A stretch of DNA of 64,000 bases from Candidatus Gastranaerophilales bacterium. GTDB taxonomy: Bacteria > Cyanobacteriota > Vampirovibrionia > Gastranaerophilales > Gastranaerophilaceae. Position numbers and translations under genes: made by a program. A model generated the notes under the pieces. The model saw only the letters and a program-made list of their open reading frames with translations, was not told where the DNA came from and searched no databases. Numbering within the stretch: position 1 is the first letter of the stretch; every line of letters starts with the position of its first letter. Positions 45,216 to 55,171 of the stretch are shown here, piece by piece. The stretch lies in assembly GCA_944325005.1 (NCBI GenBank), contig CALUYO010000001.1:248001-312000 (forward strand). Reading direction: 5' to 3'.

Positions 45216-45896
45216 AAACTTCATAAATATGATATTTATAAAAATGGTTTTACCCTTGCCGAGGTTCTGGTTACTTTAGGAATTATCGGAGTTGTTTCGG
45301 CTATGACAGTTCCGACTTTAATGCAAAATCATCAGCGAAAGACTTATGTAGTTCAATTGCATAAGGTTTATAATGATTTTTCGCAGGCAGCTTTACGTTA
45401 TATGACTGACAGAAATGCATTAAACCTTACTGAAGCTGGTCTGACTGATATTAACAGTGCAGATAGTTTTATAAAAACTTATTTTAAAATTGTTAAAGAT
45501 TGAGGCTCTGATGCTTCTGATTGTGTTGCATCGGAGTATAAAAAACTTGATGGCACAGCTCTTGTGCCCTTTCCGGATGGAAATGAAAGACATACTTATA
45601 TCCTTACAAGTGGAGCCGCTGTTCATGTATTTATGGCTCCAAACGTGGTAAATGCTTTGCAGATACACGTTGATGTAAACGGAACTAAAGGTCCTAATAT
45701 TATAGGAAGAGATGTTTTTGCTTTAATGCTTTATAGGAACGGAGTTATTGACGACTATGCAAATGGTGTAACACAGCCTCCCTTGACAGAAGAACAGAGA
45801 GAAACAAGTTATACAACATGGTGTAATAGTTCTACTGTAACTTTCTGGGGGTGTTTCGGTAAACTTTTAAATGATAACTGGGAGATGACATATTAA
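45213..45896 (+). pseudogene. Pilin-like gene interrupted by an in-frame TGA
   Basis: Leader MKLHKYDIYKNG|FTLAEVLVTLGIIGVVSAMTV, then an intact frame broken only by TGA at 45501-45503; the same frame resumes and ends in LLNDNWEMTY at 45896. The paralogue at 10188 has Cys (TGT) at the matching place (RTVSECDN versus KIVKD-stop), so a single base change explains it. nadA and comF use TGA as stop, so it is not a genome-wide recoding. A 9-bp stem with one wobble follows the TGA (45506-45536), which keeps selenocysteine open as an unlikely alternative. The signature VDVNGTKGPNIIGRDVF is kept. Confidence 0.75.
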
Positions 45897-45923
45897 AAAA
45901 GAAGGCTTATAGCCTTCTTTTTT
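45895..45923. terminator. Bidirectional terminator
   Basis: AAAAAAGAAGGC pairs with GCCTTCTTTTTT across TTATA, between the pilin-like gene and dnaJ. Confidence 0.88.
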
Positions 45924-46962
45924 ATAACTCTGCAATTTTTTTGTAAAGTTCAATTTGTTTATCAGACAGATTTTTAGGAATTACAATTTTAATTTTTGCG
46001 TTAAGATTTCCGTAGCCTCCGCCTTTTTTCGGTAATCCCAGTTCTTTTAACCTTAAAGATTGTCCGGATGATGTTTTTGGAGGTATTTTTATACTTATTT
46101 TCCCGTGAAGAGTTTCTATTTCTTTCTTTGTCCCGAGAACCGCTTCCGGAGGAGTAATTTCTATTTCTTTAGTTAAATCAGAACCGTTAACTTCATATTC
46201 TTTGTCTTTTATATTAACAATAAGGTATAAGTCACCCTTTCTTCCGTAAGAATCCGATTTTCCCTCGCCTTTAATTCTTACCTTCTGACCTTCTGTGATG
46301 TTCGGTGGCAGTTTAACCTTAATTGACTTAGGTTCTGATTTAAATCCTGTTCCGCCGCATTCACTACAGTACCCGCCGTTACCTGAACATTTTGTACAGC
46401 GTTCCATATTATTGAATTTTACGTTAATAGGCTTTTGATCAAAAATATCCTTTATTGTTACATGTAAAGTCATTGTAATATCAAGATCTTCGGATTTTGG
46501 AGCCGATTGTGCTCTTCTGCGAGATGCACGCTCCTGCTGGGCTCCGCCAAAGTCAAAGCCGTCAAAATTCATACTGCGGGTTCTTGCGCCTCCTCCCATC
46601 ATATCGCCAAATAGCGAACTGAAGAAATCTGAAAATCCGCCTAAGTCTTGTCCGTTAAAATTGAAGCTTTGATATGCTCCGCCCTGACCACCGCCAAATC
46701 CGAATTGTTCAAATCCCGGAGGCGGAGTGTAGCTTTGACCGCCCTGCCAGTTAGATCCAAGACTGTCATATCTCTGTCTTTTTTGTTTATCGCCTAAAAC
46801 TTCATATGCTTCATTAATATCTTTAAATTTGCTTTCAGCTTCTTTTGTTTTATTAACATCAGGGTGATATTTACGAGCAAGTTTCCTGTATGCCGATTTA
46901 ATTTCGGCTTCCGTTGCATCACGTTTTACACCCAATATATCGTAGTAATCTTTATATTCCAT
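45922..46962 (-). CDS. dnaJ: DnaJ-type co-chaperone with reduced zinc finger
   Basis: Stimulates DnaK ATPase and delivers unfolded clients. 346 residues: J domain with HPD (residues 1-70, [11 protein letters not shown]), a Gly/Phe-rich linker ([13 protein letters not shown]), then C-terminal beta domains. The zinc region has only CTKCSGNGG and CSECGGTG, half the usual four motifs. Such short forms are known among cyanobacterial DnaJ paralogues. No grpE or dnaK adjoins it. An alternative name is cbpA-like. Confidence 0.85.
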   Translation of the reverse strand: MEYKDYYDILGVKRDATEAEIKSAYRKLARKYHPDVNKTKEAESKFKDINEAYEVLGDKQKRQRYDSLGSNWQGGQSYTPPPGFEQFGFGGGQGGAYQSFNFNGQDLGGFSDFFSSLFGDMMGGGARTRSMNFDGFDFGGAQQERASRRRAQSAPKSEDLDITMTLHVTIKDIFDQKPINVKFNNMERCTKCSGNGGYCSECGGTGFKSEPKSIKVKLPPNITEGQKVRIKGEGKSDSYGRKGDLYLIVNIKDKEYEVNGSDLTKEIEITPPEAVLGTKKEIETLHGKISIKIPPKTSSGQSLRLKELGLPKKGGGYGNLNAKIKIVIPKNLSDKQIELYKKIAEL

Positions 46963-47040
46963 ATTCAGTATCTCCTACTATATATGATAATATAAAAAAT
47001 CTGAAAACCTGAAATAATTAATTATTTTTTAAGTATTAAA

Positions 47041-47070
47041 AAAGACAGAACGTCTGTTCTGTCTTTTTTA
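47041..47070. terminator. Strong terminator ending the ribosomal operon
   Basis: GACAGAAC pairs with GTTCTGTC across GTCT, flanked by A and T runs, active on both strands. It lies just after rplR. Confidence 0.88.
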
Positions 47071-47094
47071 TTATATTATATAGCAAGCAGCTTC

Positions 47095-47463
47095 TTAGAA
47101 TTGAAGTCCTGCTTCTCTTGCAGCGTCTGCTAATGCTGCAACACGGCCGTGGTATAAGAAACCTCCGCGGTCAAATACAACACATTCAATTCCGGCTTTT
47201 TTAGCTTTTTGAGCAATAGCTTGGCCAACAACTTTTGCAGCTTCAATATTTCCGCCATGAGCTAATTTTTCTTTTAACTCTTTGTCGTTTGAAGATGCTG
47301 CAGCCAGTGTTACATGGTTAACATCATCAATCAATTGAGCATAAATGTGTTTTGTACTTCTAAAAACTGCCAGTCTTGGAAATTCTGCAGTTCCAGACAA
47401 TTTAACTCTTATAGACCTATGTCTTTTTTGTATTCTTGGTTTTCTGCTTTCTTGTTTAATCAT
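47095..47463 (-). CDS. rplR: 50S ribosomal protein L18
   Basis: 5S rRNA-binding protein, 122 residues. [35 protein letters not shown] and the ending [26 protein letters not shown] are diagnostic. Last gene of the cluster; the usual next genes rpsE, rpmD, rplO and secY are missing here. Confidence 0.97.
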   Translation of the reverse strand: MIKQESRKPRIQKRHRSIRVKLSGTAEFPRLAVFRSTKHIYAQLIDDVNHVTLAAASSNDKELKEKLAHGGNIEAAKVVGQAIAQKAKKAGIECVVFDRGGFLYHGRVAALADAAREAGLQF

Positions 47464-47546
47464 TTTTATTTTCCTTTCATTACTTGCTTTAGCGGGCTAC
47501 TTATATTTTTACCCTTCACAATGCAATTTATTTTTACTGTTAGACC

Positions 47547-48086
47547 TTATTTCTTACCAGCTTTACCAGCTTTACGTCTGATGTGTTCACCTTCATATCT
47601 TACACCTTTTCCTTTGTAAACTTCAGGTGGACGTTTAGATCTGATGAACGCTGCAACATCGCCAACAGTTTGTTTATTAGTACCTTTTACAGTAATTTTA
47701 GTGTTAGCTTCAACAGAAATTGTAATTCCTTCAGGCGGAACAACAACAACAGGATGAGAATAACCTAAAGCTAAGTTTAAGTTTTTTCCTTCCATGTTAG
47801 CACGGTAACCAACACCCTGGATTTCCAATTTCTTTTCAAATAATTCTTTAACACCGTGAACAGCGTTAGCAACTAAAGTTCTTGATAAACCGTATAAAGC
47901 ATCGGTTTCTCTTGATTCGCCAATTTTAGAAAGTACGATGTGATTATCTTCAACTTTCACTTCAATTTCAGGACGAACTTCTACAACTTCAGTCCCATGA
48001 GGTCCTTTAACAGTAACTGTATGACCTTCTATTTTAACTTCAACCCCTTGAGGGATTTCAATAGGTTTTTTACCAATACGTGACAT
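47547..48086 (-). CDS. rplF: 50S ribosomal protein L6
   Basis: 179 residues. MSRIGKKPIEIPQGVEV, GVGYRANMEGKNLNLALGYSHPV and the C-terminal RPPEVYKGKGVRYEGEHIRRKAGK identify L6, which binds 23S rRNA near the factor-binding site. Confidence 0.97.
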   Translation of the reverse strand: MSRIGKKPIEIPQGVEVKIEGHTVTVKGPHGTEVVEVRPEIEVKVEDNHIVLSKIGESRETDALYGLSRTLVANAVHGVKELFEKKLEIQGVGYRANMEGKNLNLALGYSHPVVVVPPEGITISVEANTKITVKGTNKQTVGDVAAFIRSKRPPEVYKGKGVRYEGEHIRRKAGKAGKK

Positions 48087-48172
48087 TTTAATTTTCTCCT
48101 TTGGTATATGTTGTACAATGTTTAAGCTTTTCTACCAATTGAACTTAAACTTAAAAGATGCCTGATGGCAGG

Positions 48173-48256
48173 TTGAGCGGTTACGTTCCCTTCTTTAGCC
48201 ATAATCTCAAAGATTTATGCAAAATCTGAGTGTCGGCTGGAACGGCTACGTTCCTA
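48173..48256 (-). repeat. Hairpin repeat, two units, between rplF and rpsH
   Basis: Two copies of the GGAACGTAGCCGTTCC-type hairpin 65 bp apart (minus strand), the upstream one abutting the rpsH stop. The 3' copy has a compensatory G-T change. Same family as at 48891-49098. Confidence 0.7.
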
Positions 48257-48652
48257 GTAGACGTAGCAGAGAACTTCTCCGCCAAGATTTTCTTTTCTGG
48301 CTTTTCTGTCAGTTAAAAGCCCTTTGCTTGTAGAAACGATAGCAATACCCATACCTCCCAAAACTTTCGGAAGATTTTTAGCTTTGCTGTAGTTTCTCAA
48401 ACCAGGTTTAGAAATTCTTTCTAATTTAGTGATAATAGGTTTGTTGTGTGCATCATATTTTAGAGTAATTTCTAAAACTTTGAATTTGCCTTCTGTTTTT
48501 TCACTGTAGTCAGTAATATAACCTTCTTCTTTTAAAAGTTTAGCTAATTGAACTTTCAATTTAGAAGATGGCATAGAAACTGACGGGTGTGAAACCATGT
48601 TAGCGTTTCTGATTCTTGTTAGCATATCTGCTATAGGATCTGTCATTGACAT
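48254..48652 (-). CDS. rpsH: 30S ribosomal protein S8
   Basis: 132 residues. [21 protein letters not shown] at the start and SRPGLR-like [38 protein letters not shown] identify S8, a primary 16S rRNA binder. The stop is directly followed by a repeat hairpin. Confidence 0.97.
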   Translation of the reverse strand: MSMTDPIADMLTRIRNANMVSHPSVSMPSSKLKVQLAKLLKEEGYITDYSEKTEGKFKVLEITLKYDAHNKPIITKLERISKPGLRNYSKAKNLPKVLGGMGIAIVSTSKGLLTDRKARKENLGGEVLCYVY

Positions 48653-49097
48653 TTTAAAATTCCTCCGGACTTACCTCCAGTTAAAGGCAGTATCCTTATT
48701 AACTATTACACCACTTACTGAATTAATTTTGCTTCATATTGAAACTTGTTTCAGCAGTCTGGAACTGTATCATTAATTTAGCATGAAAACATCAAATTTA
48801 CAACATTAGTTGTAATTTTTATTTACAAAAAACCAAAAAAGACCGCATCCCTCGGTCCTTTGGTTTTTATTTATAAATTTAAGTGCTGGTGGAATTGCTA
48901 CGCTCCTTCTTTAGTTTAGAAGATTTGACAAGTTTGTACAAAAACTGTTGCATTGGATGGAACGGCTACGTTCCTTCTTTAGTTTAAATTTTACCAGTTT
49001 GTACAAAACTTGTGCGTTGGCTAGAACGGCTACGTTCCCTCTTTAGTTTAGGTTTTACAAGTTTATGCAAAATCTGTCGGATGGAACGGCTACGTTC
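48653..49097 (-). other. 445-bp spacer inside the ribosomal operon
   Basis: Holds four hairpin-repeat units (48891-49098), then on the transcribed strand a long terminator-like hairpin with T run (about 48828-48872), then about 170 bp with no evident feature ahead of rpsH. Such a spacer is unusual between rpsN and rpsH, which are normally adjacent. Confidence 0.6.
48828..48872 (-). terminator. Terminator-like hairpin between rpsN and rpsH
   Basis: Minus strand: AAACCAAAGGACCG...CGGTC, then TTTTTTGGTTT. It could attenuate transcription into rpsH-rplF-rplR. Confidence 0.55.
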
Positions 49098-49098
49098 C
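48891..49098 (-). repeat. Hairpin repeat array, four units of 60-68 bp
   Basis: The hairpin GGAACG-TAGC-CGTTCC (minus strand) recurs at 48891, 48959, 49023 and 49083. Between copies is a second weaker stem around TTTTGTACAAA or TTTTGCATAAA and a common AAACTAAAGAAGG. The first unit overlaps the rpsN stop by one base. Confidence 0.75.
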
Positions 49099-49304
49099 TA
49101 CCAGCTTGCTTTTGTAACGCCCGGAAGTAAACCTTCGTGAGCCATTTTTCTTAAACAAATTCTGCAAAGACCGAAATCTCTGTGATAACCATGAGGTCTG
49201 CCGCAGATACTGCATCTGTTATGAAGTCTTACTGCAGGGTATTTACCTGCTGCAACAAGTTTTTCGCGTCTTAGTTCTTTGTTTATCATCGCTTTTTTAG
49301 CCAT
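49098..49304 (-). CDS. rpsN: 30S ribosomal protein S14, zinc type
   Basis: 68 residues with CSIC...CRIC zinc ligands ([24 protein letters not shown]), so this is the zinc-binding S14 form. Ends KASW, then TAG inside a repeat hairpin. Confidence 0.96.
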   Translation of the reverse strand: MAKKAMINKELRREKLVAAGKYPAVRLHNRCSICGRPHGYHRDFGLCRICLRKMAHEGLLPGVTKASW

Positions 49305-49337
49305 GAATTTCTCCTTTTATGTTTAATTTATTGGTAT

Positions 49338-49895
49338 CTATTTTAGTCCTTTGAAAGGCATTCCGAGTAATTTCAATAATTCGCGAGCTTCATCATCAGT
49401 TTCAGCAGTTGTAATTATTGATACGTTCATACCTTTAACCAAATCAACTTCTTCGTAAGTAATTTCAGGGAACAATGCTTGTTCTTTCAAACCTAAAGTA
49501 TAGTTTCCGCGACCGTCAAAACTTTTCGGAGAAATACCTCTGAAGTCACGGATACGTGGAAGTACTACACAAATAAGTTTTTGTAAGAAGTCATACATTC
49601 TTTCACCGCGCAATGTAACCATTGCACCAACAGGCATACCTTCTCTTAACTTATAAGAAGCGATTGATTTTTTCGCTTTAGTAACTACACATTTTTGACC
49701 TGCAATTTTAGTCAGCTGGGCTTCGATTGCTTCAGCAATTTTAGAGTTGTGAGAAGCTTCTCCTACACCCATATTCAAAACAATTTTATGAAGTTTCGGA
49801 ATCTGGTTAATATTTTTATATCCGAATTTTTCCTTTAATGCAGGAATTACTTCTTCTTGATATTTTGCTTTTAAATTTTTGGTTTTAGTTGTCAT
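49338..49895 (-). CDS. rplE: 50S ribosomal protein L5
   Basis: 185 residues. [60 protein letters not shown] and [10 protein letters not shown] are typical of L5, which contacts 5S rRNA and P-site tRNA. Confidence 0.97.
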   Translation of the reverse strand: MTTKTKNLKAKYQEEVIPALKEKFGYKNINQIPKLHKIVLNMGVGEASHNSKIAEAIEAQLTKIAGQKCVVTKAKKSIASYKLREGMPVGAMVTLRGERMYDFLQKLICVVLPRIRDFRGISPKSFDGRGNYTLGLKEQALFPEITYEEVDLVKGMNVSIITTAETDDEARELLKLLGMPFKGLK

Positions 49896-49940
49896 TTTCG
49901 TATTTCCTTAATTCTGTGGATACTAAAATTATAACATGAA

Positions 49941-50276
49941 TTATAATTTAGCATCCAATTGTTCACCACATTTTTTACAAACACGAACTTTTTTGCCGTC
50001 AACGACTTCGTGCTTGATCCTTGTCGGTTTTTCGCAAGCCGGGCAAATAACCATTACATTAGAAGCATCTACCGGAGCTTCTATTTTGATTAAACCGCCC
50101 TGGATTCCTGCCATCGGTTGAGGTTTTTGGGCTTTAGTAACCATATTTAAACCTTCAACAGTAACAGTTCCGTCAGCAACGTTAACTTTTTTAATGTTAC
50201 CGTCTTTGCCTTTATCTTTGCCTGCAATAATCATTACTCTGTCAGTATTTTTTACATGCAATTTTTTCTTAGTCAT
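49941..50276 (-). CDS. rplX: 50S ribosomal protein L24
   Basis: 111 residues. KOW motif in DRVMIIAGKDKGKDGNIKKV, then a C-terminal CPACEKPTRI...CKKCGEQ, a CxxC pair set that may bind zinc. Assembly initiator of the large subunit. Confidence 0.96.
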   Translation of the reverse strand: MTKKKLHVKNTDRVMIIAGKDKGKDGNIKKVNVADGTVTVEGLNMVTKAQKPQPMAGIQGGLIKIEAPVDASNVMVICPACEKPTRIKHEVVDGKKVRVCKKCGEQLDAKL

Positions 50277-50335
50277 TTTATTATTCCTTTTGTTTTTATT
50301 TAAGCTATGAGAATTTTACTTCTTGCTTGCTCGCG

Positions 50336-50704
50336 CTAAATAACTTCCGGAGCCAAAGAAACTATTTTCATATATCCTTTGTCTCTTAATTCACGGGCAA
50401 CAGGTCCGAAAACACGGGTTCCGCGCGGGTTGCCATCTTTGTTAATTATTACTGCTGCGTTTTCATCAAATCTGATAACAGAACCGTCTGCACGTTTAAT
50501 ATCAGCTTTAGTTCTTACAACAACAGCTCTAACAACTTCAGATTTTTTTACAGGCATATTAGGGTTTGCGTCTTTTACTGCTGCAACGATTTCATCGCCT
50601 ACTGCAGCAAACTTTTTATTTGAACTTCCCATTACACGAATGCATAAAAGTTCTTTTGCACCTGTATTATCTGCTACTTCTAGTCTAGTTTCTTGTTGTA
50701 TCAT
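50336..50704 (-). CDS. rplN: 50S ribosomal protein L14
   Basis: 122 residues, [26 protein letters not shown] and the ending [24 protein letters not shown] are diagnostic. Confidence 0.97.
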   Translation of the reverse strand: MIQQETRLEVADNTGAKELLCIRVMGSSNKKFAAVGDEIVAAVKDANPNMPVKKSEVVRAVVVRTKADIKRADGSVIRFDENAAVIINKDGNPRGTRVFGPVARELRDKGYMKIVSLAPEVI

Positions 50705-50787
50705 TTTTCTTTTCCTTTATGTTTAAAGAATGTTTTACTTTTTAGTCCTCTCATTACGCTGCGGTAATGTTGACTTGTAAGATATCA

Positions 50788-51033
50788 CTATCTTGCTTTT
50801 TCAACTACTTCAGCAAGAGTCCAGCGTTTGCTGCCTGAAATAGGTCTTGATTCAACGATTCTTACGATATCGCCTTCATTGCAAATATTGCCTTCATCAT
50901 GTGCTTTATAGTTTTTATTTGATTCAATAATTTTTTTGTATTTTGGATGTGGTTCATAATCAGCAACTTTAACAACAATTGTTTTGTCCATTTTATTACT
51001 TATTACAACACCTTGTTTTTCTTTTTTAGGCAT
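50788..51033 (-). CDS. rpsQ: 30S ribosomal protein S17
   Basis: 81 residues from ATG 51033 ([10 protein letters not shown]) behind AAGGAG; an in-frame Met ten codons earlier lies inside rpm[38 protein letters not shown] identify S17. Confidence 0.96.
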   Translation of the reverse strand: MPKKEKQGVVISNKMDKTIVVKVADYEPHPKYKKIIESNKNYKAHDEGNICNEGDIVRIVESRPISGSKRWTLAEVVEKAR

Positions 51034-51043
51034 GTTTTTCTCC

Positions 51044-51235
51044 TTATGCGTTAGCCTTTTCATTAATAATTGTTTTTGCCTGAGCTATAAGTTTTTTTGT
51101 TTTAGAAATCAACGCTGTGTTTTCTAATTTATGAGTGGAAAGTTGTAATTTGTAGTTAAACAAATCTTTTTTCCAATCAATTATTGCACTTTGCAGCTCT
51201 TCAACTGATTTTTCGCGCATTTCATTTAGTTTCAT
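51044..51235 (-). CDS. rpmC: 50S ribosomal protein L29
   Basis: 63 residues. [30 protein letters not shown] is the L29 helical hairpin. Lies between rplP and rpsQ as usual. Confidence 0.95.
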   Translation of the reverse strand: MKLNEMREKSVEELQSAIIDWKKDLFNYKLQLSTHKLENTALISKTKKLIAQAKTIINEKANA

Positions 51236-51263
51236 CTTTTTATTTCCTTATAGTTGTAAGCGC

Positions 51264-51683
51264 TTACGCTTCTAACTTAGCTTTTTCTACTACTTTAACT
51301 TTAATAGGCAGTTTTTGTGCAGCCAATTCTAATGCGTGAACTGCAACATTTCTATCGAAATAGTCAAGTTCAAATAGAATTCTGTTTGGCTTAACAACTG
51401 CTACCCAGTATTCCAAATTACCTTTACCTGATCCCATACGAGTTTCAGCAGGTTTTGCTGTAATCGGTTTATCCGGGAATATTTTAATCCAAACGTTACC
51501 GCCACGTTTGATTTCACGAGTCATTGCACGACGTGCAGCCTCGATTTGTCTGCTGGTAATCCAGCCGGGTTCAACAGCTTGAAGGGCGTATGCACCAAAT
51601 TCTAATTTTGTTCCTCTGGTTTCAGTACCTTTCATTCTGCCTTTCATCATTTTGCGGTATTTAGTTTTTTTAGGCTGTAACAT
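51264..51683 (-). CDS. rplP: 50S ribosomal protein L16
   Basis: 139 residues. [19 protein letters not shown], the [24 protein letters not shown] block and [17 protein letters not shown] are typical. Important for A-site tRNA binding. Confidence 0.97.
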   Translation of the reverse strand: MLQPKKTKYRKMMKGRMKGTETRGTKLEFGAYALQAVEPGWITSRQIEAARRAMTREIKRGGNVWIKIFPDKPITAKPAETRMGSGKGNLEYWVAVVKPNRILFELDYFDRNVAVHALELAAQKLPIKVKVVEKAKLEA

Positions 51684-51716
51684 TTTATTTTTACTCCATT
51701 TAGTTATTTTCTTTTA

Positions 51717-52442
51717 CTATTCAGCTTCGATTGCTCTGCGTCTTGGGCGTCTGCCGCCTTTTTCAGAGTTTTCTTTTCCGCTTTTTGCTTTGATGTTCTG
51801 GTCTGCTTTTTCACCAGGCATTAAGTTGCCTTTGAAAATCCAAACTTTAACACCGATTTTACCCATAATAGTATCAGCTTCTGTAAAGCCGTAATCTACA
51901 TCGGCTCTAAGAGTTTGAAGAGGAATTCTTCCTTCTTTAGCCCATTCAGAACGTGCAATTTCTGCACCGCCTAAACGACCTGATACCATAACTTTAATAC
52001 CCTGAGCACCAGCTCTCATTGTACGTTGCATTGCTTGTTTCATTGCACGTCTGAACGCAACACGTTTTTCTAATTGCTGTGCAATTGCTTCTGCTACAAG
52101 CTGTGCATCTGCATCAATTCTTGCAACTTCTACAACGTTAATGATTACCGGTTTACCGATGTATTTTGAAACTTCTTTTTTCAAATCATCGATACCCTGA
52201 CCGCCGCGTCCTACAACGATACCGGGTTTTGCTGTAACAACTGTTACTGTTGTATTTTGGGCTTTTCTAGCGATTAAAATCTTAGAAACACCTGCAGCAT
52301 AAAGTTTTTTCTTAATAAATTTTCTGATTTTAGCATCTTCTGCAACGAATGCGCCATAATCTTTAACCTTAGCAAACCATGTGCTTACCCAGGGTTGAAT
52401 TATACCGATTCTAAATCCTTTTGGATGTGTTTTTTGTCCCAT
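51717..52442 (-). CDS. rpsC: 30S ribosomal protein S3
   Basis: 241 residues. [20 protein letters not shown] domain with [15 protein letters not shown], and the C-terminal [23 protein letters not shown]. Basic tail [13 protein letters not shown]. Part of the mRNA entry helicase site. Confidence 0.97.
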   Translation of the reverse strand: MGQKTHPKGFRIGIIQPWVSTWFAKVKDYGAFVAEDAKIRKFIKKKLYAAGVSKILIARKAQNTTVTVVTAKPGIVVGRGGQGIDDLKKEVSKYIGKPVIINVVEVARIDADAQLVAEAIAQQLEKRVAFRRAMKQAMQRTMRAGAQGIKVMVSGRLGGAEIARSEWAKEGRIPLQTLRADVDYGFTEADTIMGKIGVKVWIFKGNLMPGEKADQNIKAKSGKENSEKGGRRPRRRAIEAE

Positions 52443-52466
52443 TTTATTTACCTTTTGTTATTACTA

Positions 52467-52811
52467 CTACTTTTTAACAGTGATATCGCTCACTTTTAAT
52501 GTTAAATGAGAAGTGCGTTTTAGTCTTTTGTACATACGACCTTGCGCTCTTGTTCTCGCTCTTTTATATGTAACGCTTTCATCTGCAAAGATTTCAGAAA
52601 CCTTTAAAGATTCAGCACCTATGCCGTATTTTTCCTGAGCATTTGCAACAGCAGCTTTCAAATTCTTTTCAACTACTCTTGCCGCAAAATAAGGCATGAA
52701 ACGCAACATATCTTGAGCTTCAATGACAGATTTTCCTCTAACTTCGTTGATTACTCTGCGAAGTTTTCTGGCTGTCATTTTAATATCTGTTTGTCTTGCT
52801 TTAGCTTCCAT
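52467..52811 (-). CDS. rplV: 50S ribosomal protein L22
   Basis: 114 residues. KMTARKLRRVINEVRGKSV and RARGRM-like ARTRAQGRMYKRLKRTSHL mark L22, which lines the exit tunnel. Confidence 0.96.
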   Translation of the reverse strand: MEAKARQTDIKMTARKLRRVINEVRGKSVIEAQDMLRFMPYFAARVVEKNLKAAVANAQEKYGIGAESLKVSEIFADESVTYKRARTRAQGRMYKRLKRTSHLTLKVSDITVKK

Positions 52812-52840
52812 TTTTTTATTTCCTTATTCTTTTAATTGCG

Positions 52841-53122
52841 TTACTTACGTTTAGCAGTCTTATCAGAGCCTGCGTGTCCTTTGAATAATCTTGTCGGTGC
52901 AAACTCACCTAATTTGTGTCCGATCATTTGTTCTGTTACATAAACCGGTACATGAGTTTTTCCGTTGTGAACCGCGATTGTATGTCCTAACATATCAGGT
53001 ACAATCATGGATGCTCTTGACCAAGTTTTTATAACTTTCTTTTCAGAGTTTGCATTCATTTTTGCGATTTTGTTTTGTAGAGCTTCTTCTACGTATGGAC
53101 CTTTTTTTAATGAACGTGCCAT
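52841..53122 (-). CDS. rpsS: 30S ribosomal protein S19
   Basis: 93 residues. [42 protein letters not shown] and [13 protein letters not shown] are diagnostic. A GC-rich hairpin (about 53154-53172) lies in the spacer upstream toward rplB. Confidence 0.97.
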   Translation of the reverse strand: MARSLKKGPYVEEALQNKIAKMNANSEKKVIKTWSRASMIVPDMLGHTIAVHNGKTHVPVYVTEQMIGHKLGEFAPTRLFKGHAGSDKTAKRK

Positions 53123-53193
53123 TAATATTTTCTCCTTATTGGTTCAAAGGCTTGCGGGGGCATTAGCCCCGTTGCCTATTTATTAGTTATTTC

Positions 53194-54021
53194 TTATTTT
53201 TTTCTTCTTCTAACAATTAATTTATCAGAAGCTTTTCCTATTTTTCTTGTCTTATGACCAAGAGCCGGTTTACCCCAAGGTGTTTTCGGGTGTCCGCCCG
53301 GACCTGTTTTACCTTCTCCACCGCCGTGTGGGTGATCGCATGGGTTCATTGTAACACCACGTACTGTAGGTCTGATACCTAAGTAACGTTTTCTTCCGGC
53401 TTTACCGATAGAAAGGTTTTTAAATTCTGCGTTACCTAATGTACCGATTGTTGCCATACATTCTTTTCTTACCATTCTCATTTCTGAAGATGGAAGTTTA
53501 ATTGTTACATAGTTGCCTTCTTTAGCCATTACCTGAGCAGCATTACCTGCAGCTCTTACCATAACGCCGCCACGACCAGGTGTAAGTTCAATGTTATGAA
53601 CTATTGTACCTAACGGAATTAATTCAAGCGGAAGTGCATTACCTGTCTGAACAGGTGCTTCTGGACCGCTTACAATTACGTCGCCTACATTTAAGCCTTC
53701 AGGTGTTAAGATATATCTTTTTTCACCATCTGCGTAGTAGACTAAAGAAATTCTAACGTTTCTGTTCGGATCGTATTCAATAGTTTTAACTGTTGCAGGT
53801 ACGCCGAATTTTTCACGTTTGAAGTCTATGATACGGTATGCTCTTTTCACACCGCCTCCTTTGTGGCGGCATGTAATTCTACCTGTATTATTTCTTCCTG
53901 CTGTTTTTTTCAATGATTTTAACAATGATTTTTCAGGAGTTGTGCAAGTGATTTCCTGGTAATCACTTTTTATCATCCCTCTTTGTCCTGGAGATGTTGG
54001 ATTTATTTTTCTTGTTGCCAT
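53194..54021 (-). CDS. rplB: 50S ribosomal protein L2
   Basis: 275 residues. [19 protein letters not shown] near the start and [19 protein letters not shown]...TPWGKPALG near the end identify L2, needed for peptidyl transfer and subunit joining. Confidence 0.98.
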   Translation of the reverse strand: MATRKINPTSPGQRGMIKSDYQEITCTTPEKSLLKSLKKTAGRNNTGRITCRHKGGGVKRAYRIIDFKREKFGVPATVKTIEYDPNRNVRISLVYYADGEKRYILTPEGLNVGDVIVSGPEAPVQTGNALPLELIPLGTIVHNIELTPGRGGVMVRAAGNAAQVMAKEGNYVTIKLPSSEMRMVRKECMATIGTLGNAEFKNLSIGKAGRKRYLGIRPTVRGVTMNPCDHPHGGGEGKTGPGGHPKTPWGKPALGHKTRKIGKASDKLIVRRRKK

Positions 54022-54131
54022 TTTTATTTTTCTCCTTTAGTTGGCTTTGTACTGTTACGGGACTTGTGCCTTGCGTGCTCGCTTTTAAAAGTACGTTTTC
54101 TGCTTGCCCGCGCCGCCCCTTAGTTTTGGAA

Positions 54132-54440
54132 TTAAGCTCCGATTAATTCTTCAATCGGATCGCCTTCGATTGTTACGATGGCTTTTTTAGAAGAGTCAGT
54201 TCTTCCGAATTTATATCCCATTCTTTTTTCGTGAGAAGGCATATAAACTGTTCTTACTTTTTTAACCTTTCTTCCTGGAAAAGCTAATTCTACAGCTTGA
54301 GCAATTTCAACTTTTGTTGCGTCTTTTACAACTTCAAAAGTGTATTGACCGAGAGTTGTAGCACCTACAGACTTTTCAGTTATGATAGGTTTTTTGATTA
54401 CATCATATAATTTTTCCGTATTTGTTTTTGCTTTACTCAT
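54132..54440 (-). CDS. rplW: 50S ribosomal protein L23
   Basis: 102 residues. IKKPIITEKSVGATTLGQYTFEV and KVKKVRTVYMPSHEKRMGYKFGRT identify L23, docking site for trigger factor and SRP at the exit tunnel. Start touches the rplD stop by one base. Confidence 0.96.
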   Translation of the reverse strand: MSKAKTNTEKLYDVIKKPIITEKSVGATTLGQYTFEVVKDATKVEIAQAVELAFPGRKVKKVRTVYMPSHEKRMGYKFGRTDSSKKAIVTIEGDPIEELIGA

Positions 54441-55066
54441 TATTGCAGCCTTTCTGTTATATCGTTAACAGCAGATTCGGTAATTACAACAGAATCAGCT
54501 TCCAGTAAATCTTTCACATTAAGGTTTGAAGGTAAAATAATTTTTACGCTCGGGATGTTTCTTGCAGCTAATTCTAAGTTTTTATTTTCTTCAGCTTTTA
54601 CATCTGCAACGATTAAGATTTTACCTGTTACGTTTAATGATTTTAATGCACTAACCATCAATTTTGTTTTTGGTTCAGTGATAGCAGAGAAGTCTTTTAC
54701 AACAATCATTTGTTCGCTTCTTGCTGACAATGCTGATTTGATAGCTAATTGTCTTGCTTTTTGAGGCATATTGAAAGCGTAGCTTCTTGGTTTTGGCCCG
54801 AAGATTACGCCGCCGCCTGCGAACAATGGTGAACGTAAAGAACCAGCTCTTGCTCTACCTGTACCTTTTTGTTTCCAAGGTTTTTTACCGCCGCCAGAAA
54901 CTTCTGCTCTTGTTTTAGCGCATGCAGAACCCTGACGAGCATTGTTCAATTGTCTTCTTAATGCTAAGTGCATTACGTGTAAATTAGGTTCAACACCGAA
55001 TACATTTTCATTCAATGTAATTTCGCCTAATTTTTCTCCATTTGTACTTAATATTTCTTTTGACAT
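54440..55066 (-). CDS. rplD: 50S ribosomal protein L4
   Basis: 208 residues. RQGSACAKTRAEVSGGGKKPWKQKGTGRARAGS is the L4 tunnel loop. Overlaps rplW by one base. L4 often represses its own operon; no leader structure was identified here. Confidence 0.97.
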   Translation of the reverse strand: MSKEILSTNGEKLGEITLNENVFGVEPNLHVMHLALRRQLNNARQGSACAKTRAEVSGGGKKPWKQKGTGRARAGSLRSPLFAGGGVIFGPKPRSYAFNMPQKARQLAIKSALSARSEQMIVVKDFSAITEPKTKLMVSALKSLNVTGKILIVADVKAEENKNLELAARNIPSVKIILPSNLNVKDLLEADSVVITESAVNDITERLQ

Positions 55067-55171
55067 TTTTGTTTTCCTTTATTAATTACCGTTTACCTCT
55101 TTCGATTGTTAATCGTTTTATATGGCAACTCGGGGAGTGTGTGTTTACTCTTTTCAAAATTTAATTCGCGA

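Noticed and set aside
45501-45536. Selenocysteine codon with SECIS
   Set aside because: A stem follows the TGA, but the loop lacks the usual bacterial apex and nothing else points to selenoprotein synthesis; kept only as a remote alternative.
48891-49098. CRISPR-like array between rpsH and rpsN
   Set aside because: Spacers are not unique (they resemble each other), the repeat is a short hairpin, no cas genes, and the array lies inside a ribosomal operon.
53154-53172. G5 run with hairpin between rplB and rpsS as a ninth G element
   Set aside because: Only five G, part of a GGGGC/GCCCC stem, and without the AGCTCCT flank or a pilin gene.
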